In this document: positions 23,050-34,330 of the stretch, in pieces
Numbering within the stretch: the first letter of the stretch is position 1
Layout of the letters: the number at the start of each line of letters is the position of its first letter
Position numbers and translations under genes: made by a program
Notes under the pieces: model-generated
What the model saw: only the letters and a program-made list of their open reading frames with translations
Database searches by the model: none
Told to the model about the DNA's origin: nothing
From: Floccularia luteovirens
Lineage: Eukaryota; Basidiomycota; Agaricomycetes; Agaricales; Squamanitaceae
Direction: 5' to 3'
Assembly (NCBI GenBank): GCA_009739215.1
Contig: VSJF01000003.1
Span: 620,001-684,000 of the forward strand
DNA length: 64,000 bases

Positions 23050-24498
23050 TTATAATTCATTATCTTCGTCGTCATATGTCTCTTTGAGCAGCCTAGGAGA
23101 TGATCGATGAGAACGTCAAAATGAATCGGTGTAGAAACTGACCGGTATATAGATGATGGTGGATGATCGCCACTAATTAAACTGTTAACTTTACTGAGGA
23201 AGAAGCCAAATTGAATGCGACACACTCATTTGTTATAAAGGCGTTGATTAATTCTGGTCGGACATAATCGTAATAAGGGTTCACAACATCGACTTTATCC
23301 ACCAAGTCGCCTTCATTGAATCCCAACACATCACTCGGATTACCAAAGTCCAGAGCACCATATTCATGATATAGGTTCCATAGGGGTGTTAGTTTGAATT
23401 GGCCAGCACATACAACCACGGGTGTGCTATGTGCGCTCGCAGCGACTGCGGCTATTAGTGAGCCTGAGATGGCGAACATCCCACCGTTAGCTAATATAAC
23501 ATGAGCACCCAGGATGACTTTGTTTACGCGGGACATCAGAGCGAATATTGACGAGTCTGGGACGAGGAATGTGGAAATCCCAGCTGAGGATAGTGAGGTG
23601 GCCATTTCGCGACCGCCATATCTACGCAACGGTTAGAGGTTGATAGTATACACACTTGTGGATTGCATACGAGGGTGCTGTCTCGGCAACAATGACAGTG
23701 TAATTCCGATGATGAGCGGCTGCTTTCAGAAAAGCCTCTACTGTTTTTGACATTCCGAGTGTTAATATAATTTCACTACAACACACTTTGTTATATGAAT
23801 CTGCTGAGTAGGAGGGTAATCTTACTCAGAATGTATGTGATCCTTTGCATTTTTTGACACATTATCGTACACGGTTTCAAGTTCATCCAGAACATCTTGT
23901 ATAGCTTCCATTAACACAGGCTTAAGCCCCTTTGCAAAGGAGTCCGGATCATCTGGATCATTTTCTTTTAATGTTCCTCTATTTTCTGCTTTAGGAAGTG
24001 GAACCTGTTTTCTTGGTTGTCCTTGCAGAACGAATTTAGAGATTGAGAAAGATTGTTTTGTTGCCACGGCAGCTCCGTTAGTCGCAGTATGGTATTCTTC
24101 TCGGATGTGATGCAATACTTTTCGAACGGTGTTGCCAACAGAATGTTCTACGATATGTAAATCATGGTCATTTTCCACTGTCGGAAAAAGCAATCAGATG
24201 GGACACAAGCCTTTTGGCTGAGCTTCTACAAGTTGTCTCCCGACACTGCGTATGATCTCCACTAGTTGCTCAAAGTTTGCGAACCGAGCTTTTGAGACCA
24301 CCTGCCGCAATACGAGGAGGGTTTCCAAAGCAGTTGCACGAGATCCGACTAGCTGCCTGCAAATCTGGTGCGTGAACAACCAAAAGAATCGTTTGTGTTT
24401 TATTTAAGAAAAGTTTAAACTGACCGTCGGCGAAGTTTTGAGGCCAAGACCTCAACGGCCCTTTGGTTTGGGGAACGAACTTGAACTTCTGGAGTCAT
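23050..24498 (-). CDS. GCD7: Translation initiation factor eIF2B subunit beta
   Basis: eIF2B-beta belongs to the regulatory alpha/beta/delta core of the eIF2 guanine-nucleotide exchange factor in the cytosol. The Met at 24498 starts MTPEVQVRSPNQRAVEVLAS. Family blocks follow: LVGSRATALETLLVLRQVVS, EHSVGNTVRKVLHHIREEYH, GGREMATSLSSAGISTFLVP, then DSSIFALMSRVNKVILGAHV, and VDVVNPYYDYVRPELINAFI. The last exons must be spliced to finish the protein: ITN joins GDHPPSSIYR (acceptor TTTAATTAG) and then LLKETYDDEDNEL before the stop at 23050. Without these splices the frame runs into an unrelated sequence. The acidic tail is usual for the family. Convergent with GUF1 and followed head-to-tail by TRP5. 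Confidence 0.9.
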
Positions 24499-24691
24499 AC
24501 GGAGAATCTGGGCTATTGGTTTTCGAGGTTGAATTTAAGACAGATTAATAGCGAAGTGTCGAGTGTATCCGAGTCATTCGTTCATTGGTACTCGATCAAT
24601 GTATCCCGATAAGGTTATCAATTTCGACCCTTTCCTTTGATGACACTGTACATTCGTTCTAACATATATAAAGTACAATTTATATGTACAT

Positions 24692-27395
24692 CTAATGGCC
24701 ATTGCCTCGGGATACGTGCCAGTCCAGTTTATCAGCCCACTTGGGAAGAAGCTCAGATATTTGTTCTACATCTTTATCTCCTCTTCCAGATAAACACTGT
24801 AACTTTACGTTAGTGGGTGTAATCATGTTGATCTCATTTAGACTTACAACTACAATGTCTTCGTCTTTAGACATAGTCTTAGCAAGGCGCACCGCTTCCC
24901 AGATCGCATGCGAAGATTCCAACGCTAAGGCATCTTCGTCAATAGGAGGAAAAATAAATAACTGAGAAAAACCGCACCAGGAATGATGCCTTCTCGCTGC
25001 GTTAGCATTCGGAAGCCACGTAGAGCCTCCTCGTCAGTCGCGACGACATATTCTGCCCGTCCGGAATCTTTGAGCCAAGCATGTTCAGGTCCCACACCCG
25101 GATAATCAAGTCCGGCACTGATTGAATGGGTTTCGATGATTTGTCCAGCACTTGATTGTAGAATATATGTCCTGACACCATGCAACACCCCAGGCTGTCC
25201 CATTGACAAAGTCGCGCTGTGGCGATCACCATCAGTACCTGCACAAGGATGATATAAGTTTATTGCTAGTAATCATGATGTCATTAAATTGCTCTTACCT
25301 TCACCTCCAGCTTCGACACCAATCATGCGAACATTTTTCTCGTTGATGAAATCATAGAAAGTTCCGATTGCATTACTTCCGCCACCAACGCAAGCTACGA
25401 CAACGTCCGGAAGCTTTCCACGTGCTTCTTTCATTTGTTGTTTGATTTCTTGGCCGATAATTTTCTGGAAGTCTCGCACGATCGTGGGGAAGGGATGAGG
25501 CCCAATTGCAGACCCAACAAGATAATGAGTTGTTGCAAGGTTCGTCACCCAGTCACGCAAGGCCTCGTTCACTGCGTCTTTTAGGGTACAAGAGCCCGAA
25601 TGTACAGGTATAACCTAGATAAGCTCGTCAGGATATGACTTTTTTCTAGCAAACGAAGGGATTAACCTTTCCACCTAACATCTCGATACGGAAGACATTG
25701 AGAGCTTGTCGTCGAACATCCTCAGCTCCCATGTAGATGATACATTCCATGCCAAACTTGGCGCATACAGTTGCCGTAGCTACACCATGTTGTCCAGCAC
25801 CAGTCTCAGCAATGATACGGGTCTTGCCAATCCGGCGAGCAAGTAGGATCTAGATCTGGATCAGAACCCGGACAGCATCAAAGGTAAGAAGATTGTCTGA
25901 CCTGCCCAATTGCATTATTAATCTTATGTGAACCTGTATGGTTGCTAGAAGTACGTGATTGAGCGAACACATATCACGGGGGAAAGACTTGGACAAACAG
26001 GTCCTCTCGTTTGAGCCAGATTTTAGCTCCACCAGCATCTTTCGTCAGGTTCTCTGCGAAATAGAACTTTGACGGTCGGTTCATGTATCCATAGTGTCCT
26101 TGAAATTCCTTCAGAAATTCTGGATCAGCCATGGCAGATTTATGGGCTGCTTCCAGTTCGGCAAGACAGTCGACGAGGGCCTCTGGTACATACTGGCCAC
26201 CGAATTGACCAAATCGAGCAGGTAAAACTGTAGGGTCTGATACCGAGTTGACGACTGGTGGTTCTTTATTGTTGGCATTGAGTGTTGGGGTTGAAAGTCG
26301 GGGAGCGGGAGGCGATCGCACTCTAGCTGGTTGGCCTTTTTGACTGATATCCGCACAGTATGTTTCCACATGTTTAGCAATTTCGCCCTTTGGAGCATTT
26401 TTTATCACAGATACCAAGCGACTGCCTATAACAATACCATCTGCTCCTGCGTCTGCAACGGTATTGAAGTGTTCGCGGTTAGCGACACCGAAACCAACAG
26501 CTAAGGGGACCGTGGCGTATCCGCGCACTCGCGCAATGATGTCAGGAAGGGCTCGATTCACAGCAACTTTATCTGAAGAGCCAGTTGTACCCATCTACTA
26601 GCACTTAGTCACTTTGATTAGGGGAAATTAGGGGGAAAAGGTCACCTTGGAAACTACATAGATGAAAGTGTCCGCAATAGACGCAAGGAACTTGATACGA
26701 TGCAGCGTTGTTGATGGTGCAATTAAAGGAACATAAGAAAGGCTTGGAGTTGATGAGGGTCTTGATTTTGAAGAAGTATGGGTGAACTCACTTTGATTTT
26801 GTACACTTCTCTCGGAAAGCGATAGCTTCTTCTGGAGGAAGATCTACCATGATGAAACCATTTGCACCAGCTTCAAACGCGTCTTGTATTGCTTTGTCTT
26901 CTCCATATGCAAGGATAGGATTATAATATCCTAAAAAAGTATTCAGCAACCTAATTCAGATGCACAGGAAACTTTAGGGATTACCCATCAGAAGAACTGG
27001 AGCAGTGAGACCCTGTTTACGGGCTTGTCTAAGTTGCTCCAATACTACTGGGTAGTCGATGTCATTTTTAAGCGCTACCTATTGAGGGACATAAGACTCT
27101 GACTCATGTACGGAAAAGCGTAATACATACTGTGTTTGTCTCTTGGATAACAGGGCCATCTGCTATAGGATCGGAGAACGGGACACCAAGTTCGATGATA
27201 TCTGTACCACCCGCTTGCATCGCCAGCAGAATTGGAACGGTATCATCCTTGGCTGGGTAACCAGCGGTTACGAAAGTTATCAAAGCTGGAACGCCCTTTA
27301 GGACGCGATAAATGAGAAGAACGTTCTGTATACTGTATTTGACTCTTACTTACCTCCTTTTTTCTCTGTTCGAATACTGTTTTGAGAGCTTCCAT
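24692..27395 (-). CDS. Bifunctional tryptophan synthase (alpha-beta fusion)
   Basis: This enzyme makes tryptophan from indole-3-glycerol phosphate and serine; fungi fuse the alpha and beta chains. The Met at 27395 starts [15 protein letters not shown]. The alpha part has [30 protein letters not shown] with its catalytic Glu, and [11 protein letters not shown] with its catalytic Asp, then [11 protein letters not shown] and [11 protein letters not shown] linker of about 50 residues rich in Pro/Asn leads to the beta part: [41 protein letters not shown] with the PLP-binding Lys, [20 protein letters not shown] and [18 protein letters not shown]. The end reads [15 protein letters not shown] and WHVSRGNGH before the stop at 24692. 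About ten introns were seen; one splits KREDL from NHTGSH. It is divergent from the asparaginase gene with 248 bases between starts. Confidence 0.93.
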
Positions 27396-27643
27396 GGTAG
27401 TAAATGGGATGTGGGATGTGGTGAGTCACTCCAGCTCAGTCCTATGGGGCTTTTGTAAATTATCTGCGATCTGAAGATTCTATACCAAATGCGATCATCA
27501 AGGCACATGGCAATCGATCAAACCAAGTTTCGCGCCAGCAAAAGCAAAGAATATTATTTGATCAAGCCACATATGCGTCTTTGATTCAAACCACACAAGT
27601 TATCTAAAGACACCGAAGTGTGTAAAGAACCCTACTGATAATA
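27396..27643. promoter_or_regulatory. Shared divergent promoter of tryptophan synthase and asparaginase
   Basis: Only 248 bases separate the two start codons, so both promoters lie here. I see no TATA box at a convincing position and no Gcn4-type TGACTCA on either strand; the nearest is GTGAGTCAC at about 27420, which contains TGAGTCA, the AP-1/Gcn4 core. That core is 25-30 bases from the tryptophan synthase start and would suit amino-acid control. Function is inferred. Confidence 0.5.
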
Positions 27644-30199
27644 ATGGAGATCTCACCGCTCGCAGACGAGTCTCGAGTTCTCGTCATCTATACAGGCACG
27701 ATAACTGCTTACAGCTTTTGTTAGGTACAATATTATTGAAAGTGTATTTTTGTAGGTGGTACCATTGGAATGCTAGTCGGCCATCAGGGCTACGTTCCAG
27801 AACCATACTTCCTCACGGAAACTCTTAGAAGTCAGAAACGTTTCCATGATCCCTTGCAAAACTCCCTCTACTCCAATGCCGGCTCAGTTCAAGGCTTCCG
27901 GGAGTGGAGTAGTGGAAGTGGCAGCTCTAGTCCACATGTCCCAACGACCCCTACCACTACTGTTGCGCAATCTCTGGAGCAAACTTTGCTTGTGCGATCA
28001 TCTCGACCTATAGGTCACCCAGGAGCGCTGTCGCCAAATCAGAAGTCAGTCAGGGAACACTCGGAAAGCGTTCAGATTTCTGAGAATATTTATGAAGCAT
28101 ATCTCCCCAGTCTAGTTACACCTCGCAGTGCAGTTCGCGGTGGAGCAGGGAGCAGATCAGTTCGGTATGCAATTTTAGAGGTAACAGGCAGAATTATCTT
28201 ACAGGTAGGCATTTTGTGTGACCAAGTGTTTATGTATAGTGGAATCCTCTTCTTGATAGCAGCAATATGGATATAGAAGGTAACAAAAAAATCTATTCAT
28301 CATTTCTAATCATTGATCTAACCAAACACATAGACTGGATCCGTATTGCGATTGAAATCGAACTCAACTACACTTTCGACGCGTTCGTGGTTCTTCATGG
28401 AACCGACACTATGTCTTATACCTCAAGTGCCCTGAGTTTCTTGTTGGAAGACCTTGGAAAGACGGTTGTACGTACAACCCCCCTATTCATATCATTCTGC
28501 ATCTCTAATGCCCGGAATCAGATCATCACGGGCGCACAGATACCTCTATCTCAGTTGCGAAATGATGCAATTGATAATCTTATGGGCGCACTGACTATAG
28601 CCGGACATTATATCATTCCAGGTATGTGTTTGCAAAGCATTGATTCCCAGCAGCTCATCACTGCACTGGTCAAGAATGTTGTTTATACTTCAATCACACA
28701 CTGTACCGTGGTAATAGAGTATCAAAAATGTCATCATTCGATCTAAGCGCGTTCAACAGCCCTAATTTTCCTCCACTAGTAAATGGTATGCTGTATCAAA
28801 CAACCCACGCCGTTCGCGGACTCACCAAAAGATAATTATACAGTCGGGATAGATATTGTCGTAAACTGGAGTGATGTCATTCGGCAAACAAGTTTACGGA
28901 GGTTCAAAGCTCACCGACGTGAGTATTTGGGATCATTTAATCTGAAACTTGATTGAATCAACTAATTAATCCTAATAGAAATGAGTCCTCACGTAGGTAT
29001 GTTCAATTCCAATCTCATCAAAAAAAGTTGCACTCAACAAAATTAAACACTAGCTACACTACGCCTATTTCCTGGTATCACGGCAGCCACCATCAAAGCA
29101 TTTTTCATGCCTCCTATACGTGGTGTAGTCTTGGAGACATTCGGCGCGGGAAATGCACCTCAACGCCCTGATATCATGCAAATAATCAAAACAGCATGTG
29201 ACCGCGGTGTAGTAGTAGTCTCGATCTCGCAATGCGTCAAGGGCTCAGTCTCAGACGCTTACGAGACTGGGAGAACGCTTCTCCAGGCAGGAGTGATTCC
29301 AGGTAGTGATATGACACCAGAAGTCCGTACCTTTCCCTTGATATGATAAGGTCAAATCTTACCCTAAAAAAACCAGTGCGCATTGACAAAACTCAGTTAC
29401 CTATTAGCGAAACCAGAGTTATCAGTGAAAGAAATCCGCGAGCTGATCGGGATACCACTTCGCGGAGAACTGACCCGCCCATCAGCTAGTGCTACCCCAA
29501 GCCAACCATCGATTGAACAGAACCTTGATACAATACAACAAGTGCTATCACAGTTTGTGCGGTTGTCTCGTCCGCGATCTATGGTTCCACAAGTGGTCAG
29601 TCAAGGATCTATGACCATTGATCCAGCTGCCCAAAACGCAGCTGCTCCATGGACTTGGACTGCTGCTGAAGCAGCTAAGACTGAGGCAGTACTGTTACCT
29701 TTCTTAGTTCATCTAGCCGCCGCCAGAGATGATGTTGAAAGTATGACTTATTGCCTTGGTTATGAATCAAGGGGTAACAATGCAGAATCAACACCGAATC
29801 TGGGAAGCGTCGCGTTTGGTATTGTGAACTGCCTTGATCCAGGATCTGGAAGGTCTCCATTACATGTTGCGGCTTTGAATGGGAACACAAGATCTGTGGA
29901 CATATTACTGCATGCCGGAGCTCTCGTACATCTTAGAGATACATTGGGACATACTGCTCTATATTATGTGTGTAAACCCTCTTCCTCAATTTCTAATGTC
30001 TTAATTGGTCTATGGATAGGCTGCACGCGCAACTCACGAAGACGTCGTTGACCTTCTCGTTCTGGCCGGAGCGACCCTGGGAGGGTTCGAGGGAGGATTT
30101 GTCGAGCTTTCGTACAAGGAGGCTCTTCGCAGTGGGAACCGTAGGTTATTACGAATCTGGGAAAAATGTGGAATAAAGCCTCAAGGACCTCATGAATAA
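27644..30199 (+). CDS. L-asparaginase with C-terminal ankyrin repeats
   Basis: Type I-like asparaginase hydrolysing asparagine to aspartate, with an ankyrin tail as in many fungal and animal enzymes. The first catalytic motif YTGGTIGM is formed across the first splice (27644-27695 joined to 27756). Next come WNPLLDSSNM, DWIRIAIEIEL, FDAFVVLHGTDTMSYTSSAL with the second catalytic Thr-Asp pair, IITGAQIPLSQLRNDAIDNL, FNHTLYRGNRVSKMSSFDLS, PGITAATIKAF and QCVKGSVSDAYETGRTLLQA. The ankyrin part includes GRSPLHVAALNGNTRSVDIL and LGHTALYY. There is a Ser/Thr-rich insert after the N-terminal motif (about residues 45-115). No signal peptide is seen, so cytosolic action is likely. At least ten introns occur. 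The first intron has a GC donor. The stop at 30199 lies 83 bases from the convergent Csm1 stop. Confidence 0.88.
27696..27755 (+). other. Probable GC-AG intron of asparaginase
   Basis: The exon ends TATACAG and the 60-base intron begins GCACGA and ends TTTGTAG. Its removal gives Y-T-G-G-T-I-G, the first catalytic motif. No GT donor in the area restores this motif, and read-through hits TAG. The donor is weak beyond the AG|GC core, so cDNA proof is desirable. Confidence 0.6.
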
Positions 30200-30282
30200 A
30201 TCTCGCAAGATACATAAAATTGCGGTTTATTAAACAGTATATGAAATATATCAGAAATAACCCAAGTAAATTAGTATTATAC

Positions 30283-32003
30283 CTATGATTCAACCTCCTG
30301 TATCTCGTCGTCGAGTTCTTGATCGCCATCTTTCAATACTTCTACTACATTGTCATTCAAAGTTCGTAGGAAGATCGACAGTTGATCTTTCCCAAACATA
30401 AAAGGTTGATTCAGGAATCCTAACTTTGTAACAAAATCTGGCGCTTCTTTATCGAGTTCAAGTGGTAGGTAATGAATATTTTCAACCAATTGACTCTTGC
30501 TTGTCACGGGTTCGGAGGAGTCAGGTGCTAGATCGTTACATATGCGTAGAGAAAATGTTAGGCCTGAAGAAGTAAGCAAAACAAAATTTCAGCACAAAAA
30601 GTATCAATAATAGCCCTATACGCACTAGCTGTTTTATCACTGTCATTTTCAGCAGCAAATGTATATACACATGTGTATACCCATTCATCAAGGTCCAAAT
30701 AGTTTCCCGGTTGCATTTTAGCTCCGGTTACAAGCAGATTCGTGAGGTCTTCATACATGGCAATGACTTTCATAATTCGGGGGTCATCACTCCCAAGCGC
30801 TCTTGTTATTCCCACTCTTACTTGAGATTGTGGTGTCGCAGACATGCCGCGAGCCGATTTCGAATTCAGGCTTTTATTTCTTTGTATCTCTGCTTTGAGT
30901 TCCTTTTGCAGCAATGATTCTGAATACATAAGACAAGATATTTTGTGATTCGGACTCGGAAGCGACCAACCTGATAGTCTTAGCTCTGCAATTTCAGCAT
31001 CCTTCTTCTCCATTTGCTTCGCCAACGACTCAGATTTGTCCTTCCATGCATTTTTCTCCTTTTCTAGATTTCTCATTTCCTCATCAGCAGCTTCTCGGGT
31101 GACGAGGTGAAGAATTGAGCTCTTTCCCGATCGCATAAGTGGGTCTTGTTGTGAAAGGCGATCTGTCAAGCTTTTGACGAGCGCTTCTAGAGCTGAAAAG
31201 GGAGAACTCTCAAATAAATTACATGTAGGACAGTAAATTCAAGAAAGGTACCTTGATTTTGAGCTTTACTTTGCTCTGCCTCGCGCCGCATGACTGCTTC
31301 CACCTCTGTTTCTCTGATCTGCAGCGCTTCCTGTAGCTGCGCAGCGAGAGACGCATTCCTAGCTTGAGCCTTGAGAGAACACACATTAGCTAATTCAGAT
31401 CTCACCGGAGGTTATCATACCTGGCGTAATTGATTCTCCAAATGTTGTTCTCTCTTTGTTCTATGTGAAGGCATCTCTCTATGTGGTTGCATAGCCGCAT
31501 TGATACTCGAGTTGAACTCCTCAACCACCTCTTTGTCTCTTGTGTCTCCCTTTGATTTGGCCTTCTCATTCGTGTCTGAGACATCCACATCCATAACGTC
31601 CGCATCAACTTCAACAGCTTTCCGTGCAGGCTTCGCTTTCGCTTTACCCTTTCCTTTAGCAGCAGGTGCACGGGATGGAGGACGGACAGGCTTTGGTGGG
31701 AGTCTTTGTACTTCCTGGATTTCATCCTCATCTTCACCATCACCATCATCATTATCCACCTCTACAGGACCATCTCTTGTCTCAGAAACTGGTTTTGCAG
31801 ACCTGCGCGTTGCAACCTGCTGTTGTGCATGTGACTTTGAAGGGCCAGCTTCCACGCGACTTGCAGGTTTATACTTTTGTTTGCGTTGCCGGGATGGCTG
31901 TATAGGTGTAGTTGGATCAAAGCCTCCTGTGTTGCAATGGTCGTGAGGTTATGAAAGTTCGCGGACAGAAATACTAACCAAAGTCATCGTCAGAGTCGGA
32001 CAT
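30283..32003 (-). CDS. Chromosome segregation protein of the Csm1/Pcs1 (monopolin) family
   Basis: Csm1/Pcs1 proteins form V-shaped homodimers that cross-link kinetochore or nucleolar chromatin. The Met at 32003 starts MSDSDDDFG. An N-terminal basic/acidic low-complexity region follows (EDEDEIQEVQRLPPKPVRPP and KGKGKAKAKPARKAVEVDAD). A long coiled coil comes next (AQARNASLAAQLQEALQIRE, then EEMRNLEKEKNAWKDKSESL). The C-terminal globular Csm1 domain includes KVIAMYEDLTNLLVTGAKMQ, GLTFSLRICND and VENIHYLPLELDKEAPDFVT, ending FLRTLNDNVVEVL and an acidic tail. This coiled-coil plus RWD-like layout is the family's. DEIQEV occurs near both ends. The stop is at 30283. The start lies only 90 bases from the end of the F-box gene transcribed in the same direction. 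Confidence 0.8.
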
Positions 32004-32093
32004 GGTTGAGTGACAAGCTTTGTCACAAGTCGCGGTGGCACGTGAGTATCTTAATGCGCGTTGTTTTCATTTATTTGTTATTCATTTACAAAA

Positions 32094-33850
32094 TTACAAT
32101 TCTACACGCGAACAGCATATGGAGGCGTGGGCGGTAGAAATCTTGTGGTGCATTGCTAACATCACTCGTCTCCTGCCTCTCCGTTTCGGGATTAATGAGA
32201 CGAGGTGTTTGTCGTGGGTCTTGTGAGTAGCTTGAGAGTGTTCCAGTATCTTGTCCTCTAGCATTTTATACGTGTGTTCCTCGATTTGAGTGTCTACTGG
32301 AGTTTCGAGAATGACTCCCTTGAATGGTTCCGATAACAGTAAATCAGCCGGGGTCAGGAAAATGAGTGGTTTTGTTTGCTTTGCCACGAGCCATAAACTA
32401 CGTAGGTGGTTATAGCGCAATCCTAGAACTAGAAACCTTTCTGAGCGGAGGCGTTCTTGCCTTAGTTGTTCTAGATATTCGATGACAAGAGGGCGAATAT
32501 TATTCCGACCTAGTTCGAAGCGTCAATCTTGAAAAAAATCGTACTTTGGTCAGTCAGTGGCTTAGGGACAGATGCTTTGAAAGAGACCAATTCCCTGAAC
32601 CAATCCTCATCTTATCTGGTTTTCAGTACAAGTTTGATATTTAATTAGGATCTTACCTGAGCTTTCCAGTTTGTCGATAACGCTGCGAACGAGTTCAGAC
32701 AATTATATCTGCGTGGAGGGAACACTTAATCCTGTACACGTTTGTTTTGGATTTTATCCAGTTCGTTCTTATGCAAGTTCCCATTATTTTATTCCCAGTA
32801 CCTGGGGTGAGTAAACTTCGGTACCGAGTGAGGCTGCAAAGGACCGTTATAATATAATAGCGATTATCATGAGCCAAACAGTCTAACTTTTCCCCTTTCA
32901 TACAAAAGTCTCCTTCGCTCGTTTTTGAATTTTTCTAATTCATTTCTATCATTTTCGCGTTTCTTGAATTTCGAGCGGATATATTCCACATCAGTTTTCT
33001 GAAAGACATTCACTGAGGGAGTATGAGGGTTCTTCTCACGTAAGAAATGGGATCTCACTAACGCATATATCTTCCGTGTTTGATCTTCATATGAGGTATG
33101 AACGGGTTCAGGGAGTATGAGTAGAGCTTCTCGGAGAATCTTTGCTATTCGTGATTCTCTGCGCAAGACCACAAAACAATAAATACTATACACTTCATAT
33201 TTGCAACTGCCGCACGCTCGTACTCTGAAGTCCCAGAACATTGACGACCGTTTCGAGGGGCAGAACTAAGACGGAATAGGATGACATAGTATATATTGGC
33301 CATATAGGAGTTGGTGCTTACGTTATAATCGGGACTGCATAGTAGTGCAGTGAAATGGAACCACCATGTCCTACTAGGACATGGTGGTGGTTTTGGATCC
33401 GCGTTTTCGAGAGCCTATAGTCAAGGATCGTGCAAACTTAAAGATAAGTTAGTTGGTGTAAGAGCACAATCTTACATAGCGCCAGATGTAGTTTGCTGAT
33501 GGTGACACAAGAATTTTTCGAAGAAACCTGGTCGTTTGCGAAAGGTACAGAATATCTCGAGGTTCCAAATAACTGAAAATTTCGAGCAGTACTTCCAAAG
33601 GAACTTGATTGATGTATTCAAGTTGCCCCCTTCTCCCCTTTACACGTTTCGTAACGACAATTTCGGGCTGCTTCGTGCTTGTTGTGGACATTCTTGCTTT
33701 CTTATGCCCTTTGGGAGTGACAGGAGCTTTTGTGTTTCCATTCAATAATAGTTGTTCCGCTTTGGCTTTAAGACGGGAGGACGACCTGGACGCGGTGACT
33801 TTGTTCACTTTGTTTCTGATGCGTATGCGGACGATACAACTTCGATTCAT
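32094..33850 (-). CDS. F-box protein with cysteine-rich segment, Agaricomycete type
   Basis: F-box proteins carry substrates to SCF ubiquitin ligases. The Met at 33850 starts a basic stretch. The F-box reads YINQVPLEVLLEIFSYLEPR, then DILYLSQTTRFLRKIL. Splicing gives IWRYALENADPKPPPCPSR, then a cysteine segment (LLCSPDYNFCPSKRSSMFWD, RVRACGSC) similar to zinc-binding parts of many mushroom F-box proteins. The next exon (down to about 32880) has VFQKTDVEYIRSKFKKREND, and the last has NIRPLVIEYLEQLRQERLRS, and GLRYNHLRSLWLVAKQ. Several introns were seen, one ending CTATAG before ALENADP. The protein ends ICCSRVEL at 32094. No LRR, WD40 or other known substrate domain is visible, so the target is unknown. 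Exon boundaries between 32520 and 32880 are uncertain. Confidence 0.75.
33360..33388. repeat. Perfect palindrome, 13-bp arms, 3-base loop, inside F-box coding sequence
   Basis: Arms 33360-33372 and 33376-33388 are exact reverse complements around ACT. The sequence codes for PCPSRTW in the F-box gene, so it is not intronic. It could form a stable hairpin in DNA or mRNA. Confidence 0.8.
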
Positions 33851-34330
33851 AGCGCTGGGACTGGATGCCGGTTGCAGAGTTCGTTGTACTGAGTTGTGGT
33901 AAAAGAAAAAAAATTTAAATAGCTACCACTGTATAATCAATTCATGTATGGACAAGTATTGTCCAATTTATCCGGGGCTGTACAGACATTAACTCATTCT
34001 GAACTCGAACCGGCCGGGGGCTGCAGGAATATTAGAGTACTGTATGATTATCATTGGAAGAACGGGTCTAGCATGTGATATATAAGAAAAGCTTTGAGAT
34101 GCGATAAATGAGAGACTATTAGACCAAGATATGCCAAGGAGGGAGTGTTGGGCGTAGACTGTCAAGCTACGCAGGATCCAAGATATCTAAATGTACGAAC
34201 AAAACAAGAGGCGCCTAGTAATACATACGGATTCAATATTTTAAAGTGGTTGCGAGTATTGATAATTATGTAGTTCCATTATACTACTTCCATTTACATG
34301 TACAGGATTTGGCCCTGCACTTACCAGAGA
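33851..34330. promoter_or_regulatory. Upstream region of the F-box gene and 3' end of the arrestin-like gene
   Basis: About 480 bases between the F-box start and the arrestin-like stop, both on the minus strand. It should contain the F-box promoter and the arrestin 3' UTR. An A run and TTTAAAT lie near 33903-33920. No coding frame is supported. Confidence 0.4.

Noticed and set aside
23177..23224. eIF2B-beta ending after ITNECVAFNLASSSVKLTV
   Set aside because: That tail is intron read-through; splicing gives the conserved GDHPPSSIYR-LLKETYDDED end.
31500..31946. Long plus-strand frame in the Csm1 region
   Set aside because: Antisense shadow of the acidic/basic low-complexity Csm1 N-terminus.
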